Assembly: GCF_030272695.1 (NCBI RefSeq)
Contig: NZ_JARFYN010000042.1
Coordinates: 1 to 59,237 of the forward strand
Length of the DNA: 59,237 nt
Reading direction: 5' to 3'
Origin: Martinezella calliandrae
GTDB lineage: Bacteria; Pseudomonadota; Alphaproteobacteria; Rhizobiales; Rhizobiaceae
The notes beneath the pieces are model-generated. The model was not told where the DNA came from. It was given only the letters and a program-made list of their open reading frames with translations, and did no database searches. Each line of letters begins with the position of its first letter. The first letter of the stretch is position 1. Below, in pieces: positions 25,502 through 33,810 of the stretch. The position numbers were made by a program, and so were the translations under genes.

Positions 25502-26701
25502 ATGAGCGTTTCCTATCGTTGGGTCATCGTGGCTGCCGGCGCGCTAATGACCTGCGTCGCACTTGGCGCAATGTTTTCACTTGCTATTTTCCAGGTGCCG
25601 ATTGCCGCCGCCACCAGTTGGTCACATGCCGGCATTGCGAGCGCGATGACGCTCAATTTCCTGGTGATGGGTCTGGGTGGTTTCCTTTGGGGCACGGCGA
25701 CCGATCGTTTCGGCCCTCGTATTGTCGTGCTGACGGGCGCAGTGCTATTGGGGCTCGCGCTTGTTTTGGCGAGCCGCGTGGGATCATTGCTCGAATTTCA
25801 ATTGACCTACGGCATTCTCGTCGGCCTTGCGGCCAGCGCATTCTTCGCGCCGATGATCGCGGCCACCACCGCATGGTTCGAAGAAAACCGCAGTCTCGCC
25901 GTTTCGCTGGTCTCCGCCGGCATGGGCGTTGCACCAATGACGATTTCGCCCTTCGCCCGCTGGCTGATTTCGGCCTATGATTGGCGGACGGCCATGATGC
26001 TCATTGGTATTCTAGCGTGGGTGTTGTTGGTGCCGGCAGCGCTTTTGGTGCGACGCGCGCCAGCAGTTGCAGGCGGCCCGTCTGCCGACCCCGCAGCCGA
26101 AGGGCCCACTGTACCGCTCGGACAGATATTCCGATCGCCGCAATTCCTCGTTCTCGGCGGAACCTTCTTTGCCTGCTGCGCAGCGCATTCGGGACCGATC
26201 TTCCACATGGTGAGCTATGCGACGATCTGTGGCGTAGCCCCGATGGCAGCAGTCAGCATCTACAGTGTCGAGGGGCTGGCGGGGCTCGGCGGCAGACTTC
26301 TATATGGCACGCTTGCAGACCGGTTTGGAGTCAAGCCAGTCCTGGTCACGGGCTTGCTGGTGCAGGCCGCCGCACTCGCGACCTATCTCTTTGTCAGCCA
26401 GCTCGGCGAATTCTATGCCCTCGCAGTCATCTTCGGCAGCGCCTATGGCGGGGTTATGCCGCTTTACGCGGTGCTGGCACGCGAATATTTCGGCCCGCGC
26501 GTCATCGGCACGGTTTTCGGCGCCGCAACAATGCTGTCGAGCATTGGAATGGCATTCGGTCCGCTGGCGGGCGGTTGGATCTTCGATACCTTCGAGAATT
26601 ACTCCTGGCTCTTCATCGGATCATCCATGGTCGGGCTCGGCGCTGTCGCTATCGCGCTTGCCTTTCCGCCATTGCAACGCATCAGGCTTCAACCGGCATA
26701 A
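25502..26701 (+). CDS. MFS transporter, oxalate/monocarboxylate-antiporter-like
   Basis: 399 residues, 12 predicted membrane segments in two halves. Loop 2-3 motif G-T-A-T-D-R-F-G-P-R and the equivalent G-T-L-A-D-R-F-G-V-K in the second half are classic MFS signatures. Overall similarity is to the OFA (oxalate:formate antiporter)/MCT group. Substrate not predictable. The gene is monocistronic; a COG1373 pseudogene converges on its 3' end. Confidence 0.85.
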   Translation: MSVSYRWVIVAAGALMTCVALGAMFSLAIFQVPIAAATSWSHAGIASAMTLNFLVMGLGGFLWGTATDRFGPRIVVLTGAVLLGLALVLASRVGSLLEFQLTYGILVGLAASAFFAPMIAATTAWFEENRSLAVSLVSAGMGVAPMTISPFARWLISAYDWRTAMMLIGILAWVLLVPAALLVRRAPAVAGGPSADPAAEGPTVPLGQIFRSPQFLVLGGTFFACCAAHSGPIFHMVSYATICGVAPMAAVSIYSVEGLAGLGGRLLYGTLADRFGVKPVLVTGLLVQAAALATYLFVSQLGEFYALAVIFGSAYGGVMPLYAVLAREYFGPRVIGTVFGAATMLSSIGMAFGPLAGGWIFDTFENYSWLFIGSSMVGLGAVAIALAFPPLQRIRLQPA

Positions 26702-26737
26702 CCCAGTTTCCAGCATCAATGCGCAGAACCGAAATGA

Positions 26738-27321
26738 TCAAGGCCCCCATAGACACGAGATGGGGGCCGCGTAGAGCCGGTCGCCGAATGGTAGGATTTT
26801 GTCTCCATCGTAAAGAACAAGCCCGATGCGAAAGGCATCACTGGCCACCTGCCCAATTTTCCGCAGACCCTTAAAATCCGCATTCGTGACAGTGGCAGCG
26901 GCCTTGATTTCGATACCGACGATGGCGCCGGTGTTGTCTTCAAGAACGATATCAACCTCGTCCTGGTCCTTATCGCGATAGTGGTACAGGGCAGGAGCAG
27001 TCTCGCACCACGTCGCCAGTTTGAGGACCTCGCTCACCACGAAGGTTTCCAGCAGCGGCCCAAAGGGGGAGCGGTTTGTGGCGATCCGGTCCGGAGCAAC
27101 GCCCAACATGGCGGCGAGCAGTCCGGAATCCAGAAAATGCAGCTTCGGCGTTTTTACAAGCCGTTTGAGCTGGTTACGAAACCACGGCTCAATCCGCCTC
27201 ACGAGAAAGAGTTGCTCGAACAGCCCGACATAACGCGAGGCTCTCTGCTACGGTCGGAAGAGTGAGAATATTCGCCGATCCCGTGAGCAGGAATCGTCCC
27301 GGCCGACGATCGTCATCGACG
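26738..27321 (-). pseudogene. C-terminal part of a COG1373-type ATPase (DUF4143), disrupted
   Basis: Minus-strand remnant. At 27321 down to about 27245 one frame encodes V-D-D-D-R-R-P-G-R-F-L-L-T-G-S-A-N-I-L followed by P-T-V-A-E-S-L-A, the sensor-1 region of this family. After a frame change and missing middle segment, the frame 26738-27250 resumes with R-Y-V-G-L-F-E-Q-L-F-L-V-R-R and continues through a DUF4143 nuclease-like domain (Y-H-Y-R-D-K-D-Q-D-E-V-D, G-I-E-I-K-A). The missing N-terminal half lies adjacent in opposite orientation (27322-27601). Clearly non-functional in this arrangement. Confidence 0.85.
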
Positions 27322-27601
27322 GAGCGTAACCAAGCAAATCTTGGCAGCTCTCGTCGATACACCCGTCGTGTTGGTCAACGGTCCGCGGCAGTGCGGCAAG
27401 ACCACTATGGTGCGTAGGCTGATGACGGTCGATCGGCCTTACTTCACCCTTGACGACGACACCACCCTTGCTTCGATCCGTGCTGACCCGGCGGGCTTTG
27501 TCCGAGACCTCGACGTGTCGACCATCGATGAGGTACAGCGCGCACCTGACCTATTACGGGCTATCAAACGCTCGTCTAATCCGGAATTCAACATCGTCTG
27601 A
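27322..27601 (+). pseudogene. Inverted N-terminal part of the same COG1373-type ATPase
   Basis: Plus-strand frame with L-V-D-T-P-V-V-L-V-N-G-P-R-Q-C-G-K-T-T (Walker A) and S-T-I-D-E-V-Q-R-A-P-D-L-L (Walker B region), ending at A-I-K-R-S. Flipping 27322-27573 joins A-I-K-R-S in frame to V-D-D-D-R-R-P-G of the minus-strand remnant. The ends of the flipped block carry a 6-bp inverted repeat, GAGCGT (27322-27327) and ACGCTC (27568-27573). Confidence 0.82.
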
Positions 27602-27680
27602 TCCGGATTCTAGTGCATCTGATTCGGACTCAACGTCCGTCCAATTCGGATTGAATGCCGTCCGATCCGGAATTGCCATG
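27574..27680. repeat. Five-copy 21/22-bp tandem repeat array
   Basis: Imperfect repeats each centred on ATYCGGA: boxes at 27579, 27601, 27622, 27644 and 27665, spaced 22, 21, 22 and 21 bp. Each unit is roughly CRTCYRATYCGGAWT plus a variable 6-7 nt. The array begins exactly at the distal breakpoint of the inverted ATPase segment. It could be a protein-binding array (two helical turns per unit), a transposon-end-like structure or a minisatellite. Confidence 0.7.
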
Positions 27681-27791
27681 AAAAGACGGCTTTTGCGTGT
27701 GCTTCGTCTCCGTCAACCACGGCCGCTCAGGAATGAGCGATACCGAGGACTACCTTGCCCGCGCTTGCCGCCTTACACACAGTTTTAGACC

Positions 27792-27812
27792 ATGGTCGCA
27801 AGTTGCGGCCAT
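27792..27812. promoter_or_regulatory. Candidate enhancer site for a sigma-54 activator
   Basis: Near-perfect palindrome with arms ATGGTCGCAA and TTGCGGCCAT around one central base (9 of 10 pairs match). It lies about 155 bp upstream of the -24 element, the usual distance for bacterial enhancer-binding proteins. It does not match the NifA consensus TGT-N10-ACA. Confidence 0.5.
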
Positions 27813-27957
27813 TGCATTTTTCAATTTTTGCTTAACACTTCTCTTGTGCATCGGGTGCGTGACCTCTGGGGGGAGGAAATCCAGAGACGCGCACCGGCGC
27901 TGGCATATCGCGCCAGTCCGGCTGGGGAGCCTATGTGCGACGTCAATATGGAGGACA

Positions 27958-27972
27958 TGGCACGCGTCTGCT
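27958..27972 (+). promoter_or_regulatory. Sigma-54 (RpoN) -24/-12 promoter
   Basis: TGGCACGCGTCTGCT matches the consensus TGGCACRNNNYTGCW at every defined position with correct GG-to-GC spacing. It places the transcription start near 27983, between it and the Shine-Dalgarno GGGAGGA (27994-28000). A 9-bp inverted repeat GGACATGGC / GCCATGTCC (27953-27961, 27974-27982) overlaps it. Confidence 0.8.
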
Positions 27973-28006
27973 GGCCATGTCCTTAGTGCAATTGGGAGGA
28001 ATAAAA

Positions 28007-29905
28007 ATGGTAACCACCTCTGTAGGTGAGACTTCTGGTCGGGGTACTTCTGGTCGAGGTATGACCAGGGAAGAGAAGAAGGTGATATTCGCATCTTCGC
28101 TCGGAACTGTCTTCGAATGGTATGACTTCTATCTCTATGGCTCCTTGGCCGTGTTCATCGGTGCTGCCTTTTTCAGCGATTATCCGGAGGCAACCCGCAA
28201 TATTTTCGCACTGCTCGCATTCGCGGCCGGCTTCCTTGTCCGGCCATTCGGTGCGCTGGTGTTCGGACGGCTTGGCGACCTCGTCGGCCGCAAATATACG
28301 TTCCTGATCACAATCACGATCATGGGCCTGTCGACTTTCCTAGTCGGTGTTCTACCCGGCTCGGCCAGTTGGGGCATCATTGCCCCGGTCATCCTGATCG
28401 CATTGCGCCTGCTGCAGGGCTTGGCGCTTGGTGGCGAATATGGCGGCGCGGCGACCTATGTCGCCGAACACGCGCCCAACGACCGGCGCGGCTACTACAC
28501 TTCCTGGATTCAAACGACGGCAACCCTTGGGCTTTTCCTGTCGCTCATCGTCATCCTCGTGGTGCAGAATCGGTTGGGCAAGGACGCCTTTGCCGACTGG
28601 GGCTGGCGTATCCCCTTCATCGTATCCTTCATCCTTCTCGGCATTTCCGTGTGGATTCGCCTGTCGCTCAGTGAATCGCCGGCCTTCCAGAGGATGAAGG
28701 AAGAGGGCAAGGGCTCCAAGGCACCGCTGTCGGAAGCCTTCGGGCAGTGGAAGAACGCCAAGATCGCCCTGCTCGCGCTTCTCGGCCTCACGGCCGGTCA
28801 GGCTGTTGTCTGGTATGCGGGCCAGTTCTATTCGCTGTTCTTCCTGCAGAACGTGTTGAAGGTCGATGGCCAGTCAGTCAACATCATGATCGCCATCGCG
28901 CTCCTGATCGGCACCGGCTTCTTCGTGCTGTTCGGTTGGCTGTCCGACAAGATCGGCCGCAAGCCGATCATCATGGCCGGCCTTGCCCTGGCGATCCTGA
29001 CCTACTTCCCGTTGTTCAACGCCTTGACCTTTGCGGCAAATCCGGCTCTCGCCCAGGCACAACAAACGATCCGCGCCACCGTCACCGCAGCGCCGGGCGA
29101 CTGCACATTCCAGTTCAACCCTGTCGGCACAGCGAAATTCAACAACTCTTGCGACATTGCCACCTCGTTCCTGTCCAGGAGCTCCGTCCCCTACGTCATC
29201 GTTCAAGGTCCCGCCGACCAGCCGGCGACGGTCAAGGTTGGCGAAACGACCGTCACTTCATTCAACGCCGTCACCGCGGGCGCGGGCGCGGCGGCAAAAA
29301 GCGCAGCATTTGCGCATGATCTGAACCTGGCCCTGCAGAAGGCCGGCTTTCCGCTCGCACGCGATCCGGCAAAGGTGCCGGACGCCAAGCTTGACAGCTT
29401 CATTGCGGCAAACCCTGAACTTGGCCTGAATGCGGCCACGATCCGTGCCGGCGAAAAGACGGTCGTGCCGGTTACCGATCTGGTCAAGGCGAAGCTGCTC
29501 ACTGCAGAACAAGCTGCCGGGGCAACGGAAATGCCTGTTTTCAGCATAGCGAACGCTGGTGCGTTCAAAATGGTCGCCGATCCCAATGCAGTCAATTGGC
29601 CGCTCACGATTGCCATTCTCACCATTCTCGTCATCTATGTGACCATGGTCTATGGTCCCATCGCCGCGATATTGGTTGAGATGTTTCCGACCCGAATCCG
29701 CTATACCGGCATGTCCCTGCCCTATCATATCGGCAACGGCTGGTTCGGCGGCCTGCTTCCAGCAACGGTCTTTGCGATGAGTGCCGCCAAGGGGGATATC
29801 TATTACGGCCTTTGGTATCCCATTGCGGTTGCGGCGATGAGCTTGGTGATCGGCCTTATCTTCATCCGCGACACAAAGGGCATTGACCTTAACACCATCC
29901 AATAG
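28007..29905 (+). CDS. MHS-family MFS transporter with a large periplasmic insertion
   Basis: 632 residues from ATG 28007 (GGGAGGA 6 bp upstream). The N-terminal half has metabolite:H+ symporter signatures: S-S-L-G-T-V-F-E-W-Y-D-F-Y, V-R-P-F-G-A-L-V-F-G-R-L-G-D and R-L-L-Q-G-L-A-L-G-G-E-Y-G-G-A. Unlike typical ~430-550-residue members, residues about 340-528 form a soluble insertion with two cysteines (G-D-C-T-F, N-S-C-D-I), after which membrane helices resume with W-P-L-T-I-A-I-L. The insertion is probably periplasmic. MHS carriers usually take up organic acids. Driven by a sigma-54 promoter and closed by a strong terminator. Confidence 0.88.
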   Translation: MVTTSVGETSGRGTSGRGMTREEKKVIFASSLGTVFEWYDFYLYGSLAVFIGAAFFSDYPEATRNIFALLAFAAGFLVRPFGALVFGRLGDLVGRKYTFLITITIMGLSTFLVGVLPGSASWGIIAPVILIALRLLQGLALGGEYGGAATYVAEHAPNDRRGYYTSWIQTTATLGLFLSLIVILVVQNRLGKDAFADWGWRIPFIVSFILLGISVWIRLSLSESPAFQRMKEEGKGSKAPLSEAFGQWKNAKIALLALLGLTAGQAVVWYAGQFYSLFFLQNVLKVDGQSVNIMIAIALLIGTGFFVLFGWLSDKIGRKPIIMAGLALAILTYFPLFNALTFAANPALAQAQQTIRATVTAAPGDCTFQFNPVGTAKFNNSCDIATSFLSRSSVPYVIVQGPADQPATVKVGETTVTSFNAVTAGAGAAAKSAAFAHDLNLALQKAGFPLARDPAKVPDAKLDSFIAANPELGLNAATIRAGEKTVVPVTDLVKAKLLTAEQAAGATEMPVFSIANAGAFKMVADPNAVNWPLTIAILTILVIYVTMVYGPIAAILVEMFPTRIRYTGMSLPYHIGNGWFGGLLPATVFAMSAAKGDIYYGLWYPIAVAAMSLVIGLIFIRDTKGIDLNTIQ

Positions 29906-29914
29906 CAACGCGTC

Positions 29915-29948
29915 AAAGCCCGGCGGGAACCGTCCCGCCGGGCTTTTT
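29915..29948 (+). terminator. Rho-independent terminator after the MFS gene
   Basis: 14-bp perfect stem AAAGCCCGGCGGGA / TCCCGCCGGGCTTT, loop ACCG, continuing into a T-run. It separates the transporter from the dehydrogenase gene. Confidence 0.93.
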
Positions 29949-30056
29949 ATCTCTGCTATCTGGCTATATTCGGCCTCGCGCCGTCTACGGATACTTACCT
30001 CTGCCAATTCTGTTATCAGAATTGACAAATGTTTTCGGGTAAATCGAGGCCACGTG

Positions 30057-31448
30057 ATGAGAGAAGCTTTCCTTCAATCGCTCAAGGACGAACTCGGCAG
30101 CGACGTCATTTTCGGTGCCGACATCCCCGCGCGTTTCCACAATGACTGGGCTGGACTCGAACCCATCGTGCCATTTGCCCTGGTCCGCGCGCGCACCACC
30201 GAACAGGTCTCCGCGACGCTTCGGCTTTGCGACCGCTTCCGGATATCGGTCGTGCCGCAAGGCGGTTTGACCGGACTTGCCGGCGGTGCTCGTCCGATCG
30301 AAAACGGCATCGCGCTCTCGCTCGACCGCATGAATGGCATTGATGAGATCGATCCCGTCATGGCGACGATGACCGTGCAGGCAGGAACGCCGCTCAGCAT
30401 CATCCAGGCGGCTGCGGAGGAAACAGGGCTTTTCTTCGGCCTTGACCTCGGCGCTCGCGATTCCTGTGTCATCGGCGGCAATCTCTCAACCAATGCCGGC
30501 GGCAATCGTGTCATTCGTTTCGGCATGGCGCGCGAACAGGTGCTTGGCATCGAAGTCGTTTTGCCAGACGGCACAATTGTGCGGTCGCTCAACAAGATGC
30601 TGAAGAACAATGCCGGCTACGACCTGAAGCAGCTTTTCATCGGATCGGAAGGGACACTTGGCGTCATCACCCGCGCCGTATTGCGCCTTCAGGCAAAACC
30701 CGCCGCTCTCGCAACCGCCTTTTGTGGATGCCCCGATTTTCCGGCAATGCTCGAATTGCTGAAAAGCGCGCGGCAGCGCATGGGGGCGGCTCTTATATCC
30801 TTCGAGGTCATGTGGCCGAGTTTTTATGATTTCATGAGCGGCAATCTGCCCGACCTGCGCCGCGCCTTTTCCGAGCCGCACGGCATCTACGTGTTGATCG
30901 AAGCGGCCAGCCGCGATGCCGACGAAAACCGGGCAATGCTCGAACAGGTACTGTCCGACGCGCTTGAGCAGGGCTGGGTATCAGACGCCATTCTGCCGTC
31001 CTCCGAGCGCGAGACACGCGATCTGTGGGCAGTCCGAGAAAGCGTCTCCGAATATGGACGGCTGATGGGGCCGCAGACGGCTTTCGATGTCGGATTGCCC
31101 ACCGGCGCCGCCGGCCAAGTAGTGAGAGACATCGAAGCCGCGATAAAGGGCCGCTGGCCGGATGCGATCGCGCTGAGTTACGGCCATATCGGCGACAGCA
31201 ACCTGCATCTGGTCTGCAATATCCCTTCGGCCGGCGGGACGCAGCCGCATAAAGAGATCACCGAGCTTGTCTTCGGTGCAGTCAGACAGGCGGGCGGCAC
31301 GATTTCCGCCGAACATGGGATCGGCCTCCAGAAAAAGCCCTATCTCAGGCTTTCCCGCACACCGGAAGAGCTGGCGCTAATGGAGCGTATCAAGCGTGCC
31401 ATCGATCCGAACAACATCCTCAACACCGGCAAAGTGCTGTCGATTTGA
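30057..31448 (+). CDS. FAD-binding D-2-hydroxyacid dehydrogenase (GlcD/D2HGDH-like)
   Basis: 463 residues from ATG 30057 (CGAGG upstream); an open frame back to 29883 crosses a terminator and is not used. FAD_binding_4 domain (about 40-215) with V-V-P-Q-G-G-L-T-G-L-A-G-G-A and F-I-G-S-E-G-T-L-G-V-I-T. C-terminal FAD-linked oxidase domain with the metal and substrate motifs S-Y-G-H-I-G-D-S-N-L-H-L and S-A-E-H-G-I-G. Oxidises D-2-hydroxyglutarate, D-lactate or a related acid to the 2-oxo acid. The neighbouring organic-acid carrier and DapA-family aldolase suggest one catabolic pathway. Confidence 0.9.
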   Translation: MREAFLQSLKDELGSDVIFGADIPARFHNDWAGLEPIVPFALVRARTTEQVSATLRLCDRFRISVVPQGGLTGLAGGARPIENGIALSLDRMNGIDEIDPVMATMTVQAGTPLSIIQAAAEETGLFFGLDLGARDSCVIGGNLSTNAGGNRVIRFGMAREQVLGIEVVLPDGTIVRSLNKMLKNNAGYDLKQLFIGSEGTLGVITRAVLRLQAKPAALATAFCGCPDFPAMLELLKSARQRMGAALISFEVMWPSFYDFMSGNLPDLRRAFSEPHGIYVLIEAASRDADENRAMLEQVLSDALEQGWVSDAILPSSERETRDLWAVRESVSEYGRLMGPQTAFDVGLPTGAAGQVVRDIEAAIKGRWPDAIALSYGHIGDSNLHLVCNIPSAGGTQPHKEITELVFGAVRQAGGTISAEHGIGLQKKPYLRLSRTPEELALMERIKRAIDPNNILNTGKVLSI

Positions 31449-31670
31449 GACGATTGCGCGACATGCCGTCGAGCGGGCATTTCAGGTCGATGCGGGTGCG
31501 CTTTCGAGCGAACTCGTTTGCGCGCTGGCTTTCCATCTAGAGAAGGATCGCGAGATAGTTTACGTTTAAACTTGTTTTTTCCGCTGCCCGACTCGATACT
31601 GAAATCTCCGCGGTGGGCCATGGATTCCGGCTCGACCGCACAGTTTCATCGCGAGCACGGAGAGTTCAAT

Positions 31671-32387
31671 ATGGCTTTCGCCTATCTTGCTTTTTTCGAA
31701 AGCGCCGACGATGGCGATCTTGCCGTCAGCGAAACCGAACGCGAAACCGCTGCAGCGATCATCAAGGCAACACCGGGCCTCATCTCCGCCAACATTTATA
31801 CGCCCGAAACAACCAACGACATGTACAACAAGACGGAGCAATCGCCGGTATTCGGCATGCAGCTCTATTTCGAGGAACTGACAGACCTCGAAAATGCTGT
31901 CGGCGCGGCGGGCCACTTACAGCAGCTTGCGGCACCCGGCATTCTCACTAGCATAAAAGGCGCAAAGGCGACGCAGCAGGCGATGTATGTGCGGCCTTTT
32001 CCGGTCGACGACAACAGACTCCGTACCGGCGAGAACGTGTTGCCGTGCAGCTACGTGGTCCACTATACAGGTCCGGCCGAGGACCTTAACGTATGGCTGC
32101 ATCACTATGTCAGCCACCATCCCCAGGTGATGCGAACCTTTCCGGACATCCGCCAGATCGAGGTTCTGTCCCGCGTGGATTGGTGCGGCTTCCTGCCCTG
32201 GGAGCGCGTCGACTATATGCAGCGCAACCGGGTGATGTTCGATAGCCCGACCGCGTTGCAGGTGGCATTGCAATCTCCGGCGCGCATAGCCATGCGAGAG
32301 GATTTCAAGACCTTCCCGCCGTTCGAAGGCGGCAATTCGCATTATCCGATGGCAACGCGGATCATCGTCCCGAAAACGGACGCCTAA
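31671..32387 (+). CDS. Two-domain EthD-like (dimeric alpha/beta barrel) protein
   Basis: 238 residues from ATG 31671. Two ferredoxin-like halves: F-A-Y-L-A-F-F-E-S-A-D-D near the start, and Y-V-V-H-Y-T-G-P-A-E-D-L near 125 followed by H-H-P-Q-V-M-R-T-F-P-D-I-R-Q-I, the pattern of EthD-type proteins that bind small organic substrates. Function unknown. It sits between the dehydrogenase and the aldolase and is plausibly part of the same pathway. Confidence 0.65.
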   Translation: MAFAYLAFFESADDGDLAVSETERETAAAIIKATPGLISANIYTPETTNDMYNKTEQSPVFGMQLYFEELTDLENAVGAAGHLQQLAAPGILTSIKGAKATQQAMYVRPFPVDDNRLRTGENVLPCSYVVHYTGPAEDLNVWLHHYVSHHPQVMRTFPDIRQIEVLSRVDWCGFLPWERVDYMQRNRVMFDSPTALQVALQSPARIAMREDFKTFPPFEGGNSHYPMATRIIVPKTDA

Positions 32388-32549
32388 GGCCTGATATAAC
32401 GGCGGTCGAGCTCGGCCATCGAGCCGCGTCGGAGAAGCACAGCAACACAATCACAAACGAGGCCGGAGCATCAGAACAAATGCTCCGGCCTTCCAATCTA
32501 CGAGACCACCGATGTGGTGCACTTCCATTCAAGTTTCGTCAGTCGCCTC

Positions 32550-33512
32550 TCAGGATTTCCACTTCTGAACCGCGCCCGGAAGCTTGCTCCACTCGGCATA
32601 CCACGTGTTGAACAGCTTGTATTGCGCCTCCACATAGCCTTGCTGGCTCTCGGTCAGCGCGTCGGTTTCGTTGAAGTGGAGCGCATATTCCTTGTCGCCC
32701 TTCAGCACCATCATGTGCTTGAAGTAGAGCACGAGGTCCGGCCCTTCGTCGAAGGACGACAGGACACCTAGCGCCTGTTCCAGTTCATGCGCGCGCAGGC
32801 GGGCATCAACATCGCCGGCCGCGGCGGCCTGCGCGAGGTTGCAGAGATGGAGGACTTCTTTGGGAAGCACGTTGCCGATGCCGGTGATGGCGCCAGTCGC
32901 ACCGCAATTGACAAACCCGTGGAAGACGGCCGTATCGACGCCGATCATCAGCGATACGTCATCGTCACGGCTGGTGATGTTTTCGGCGGCATAGCGCAAA
33001 TCAGCGGGACCGCCGAATTCCTTGAAGCCGACCAGATTGGAATGTTCGGCGCGCAGCGCGAAAAACAGATCGGCGCGGGTAGCAAAGCCGTAATAGGGGC
33101 TGTTGTAGATGACCGCCGGCAGATCGGGAGCAGCCGAGAGGATCGCCTTGAAATGCGCTTTCTGGGCGACGAGCGACGGGCCGCGCGACAGGACGCGCGG
33201 GATGACCATGAGGCCCTGTGCCCCGACCTTCTGTGCATGCGCGGCATGCGCGACCGCCGAGGCGGTATTGACGGCGCCCGTGCCGACGATGACCGGCACG
33301 CCGGCCTTGACGAGGCGTTCGACGCCTTCCATGCGCTGCTGGTCAGTCAGCAGCGGCCAGTCACCCATCGAACCGCAATAGACGACGGCCGACATGCCTT
33401 CAGCGATGAGTTGCTTGCCCTTGCGGACCAGCGCCTCGAAATCCGGGCTGCGGTCTTCCTTGCAGGGGGTCATGAGCGCCGGGACGACGCCTGTAAAAAT
33501 CTTGGCTTTCAT
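32550..33512 (-). CDS. Dihydrodipicolinate synthase family aldolase/lyase
   Basis: 320 residues, TIM barrel of the DapA/NAL superfamily. Schiff-base lysine K164 (V-G-F-K-E-F-G-G) and catalytic Y136 (V-I-Y-N-S-P-Y-Y) are present. The usual G-T-T-G-E motif reads G-S-M-G-D-W at 47-52, so this is not the lysine-biosynthetic enzyme but a catabolic member acting on a 2-oxo acid or hydroxyacid. Divergent from a GntR regulator, which probably controls it. Confidence 0.85.
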   Translation of the reverse strand: MKAKIFTGVVPALMTPCKEDRSPDFEALVRKGKQLIAEGMSAVVYCGSMGDWPLLTDQQRMEGVERLVKAGVPVIVGTGAVNTASAVAHAAHAQKVGAQGLMVIPRVLSRGPSLVAQKAHFKAILSAAPDLPAVIYNSPYYGFATRADLFFALRAEHSNLVGFKEFGGPADLRYAAENITSRDDDVSLMIGVDTAVFHGFVNCGATGAITGIGNVLPKEVLHLCNLAQAAAAGDVDARLRAHELEQALGVLSSFDEGPDLVLYFKHMMVLKGDKEYALHFNETDALTESQQGYVEAQYKLFNTWYAEWSKLPGAVQKWKS

Positions 33513-33603
33513 TCAATATCCTCTGGGACTGCGGGCCTCGTGACACAATCGTCCGCCTGGAAAGGCTGAGCCTCGCAACGGTCATAGCTCCTTGTATTCT
33601 ATT

Positions 33604-33611
33604 TGTCGACA
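33604..33611. promoter_or_regulatory. Candidate GntR-family operator
   Basis: TGTCGACA in AT-rich flanks (ATTTGTCGACATAAAT), an 8-bp perfect dyad like FadR-subfamily operators (N-G-T-N-N-A-C-N core). It lies 91 bp upstream of the aldolase start in the divergent region shared with the GntR gene. Confidence 0.45.
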
Positions 33612-33665
33612 TAAATCGTAAAATGCTATAGAGATTTGCAGGGAACGTGCGGACGGGGAGCGCAG

Positions 33666-33718
33666 CCTGACAACCGCCGTCGCGCGTCGCTGGCGGCGGC
33701 GCGACGGCGGTTGTCAGG
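33666..33718. repeat. Perfect 19-bp inverted repeat in the divergent intergenic region
   Basis: Arms 33666-33684 (CCTGACAACCGCCGTCGCG) and 33700-33718 are exact reverse complements around a 15-nt GC-rich loop. As RNA it would form a very stable hairpin about 90 nt upstream of the GntR start codon; in DNA it could extrude a cruciform. No T-run. May be a leader attenuator, an mRNA stabiliser or a REP-like element. Confidence 0.8.
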
Positions 33719-33810
33719 GCCCGCCGGGGGCACCCTGCTTGACGAGGCGGCATCCGTGGTCGACAAGCTGCATTCATCCCGGTGGCGGTTCCGAGAAAAG
33801 AGGACGAGAA

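Larger units (their letters stand above)
27602..28006. other. Gap between ATPase remnant and MFS gene
   Basis: Contains the end of the repeat array, then no recognisable gene, then the palindrome at 27792-27812 and the sigma-54 promoter at 27958 that serve the downstream transporter (listed separately). Confidence 0.6.

Noticed and set aside
27574..27680. CRISPR array
   Set aside because: Repeats are imperfect 21/22-bp tandem units without uniform unique spacers, and no cas genes are present.
27601..27972. NifA upstream activating sequence (TGT-N10-ACA) for the sigma-54 promoter
   Set aside because: No match to that spacing was found upstream; the only good dyad is the different palindrome at 27792-27812.
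29883..30056. 58-codon N-terminal extension of the FAD dehydrogenase
   Set aside because: It would start inside the transporter gene and span a strong intrinsic terminator; ATG 30057 has a ribosome-binding site and fits the family start.
32550..33512. DapA of lysine biosynthesis
   Set aside because: The G-T-T-G-E motif is replaced by G-S-M-G-D and the genomic context is catabolic.
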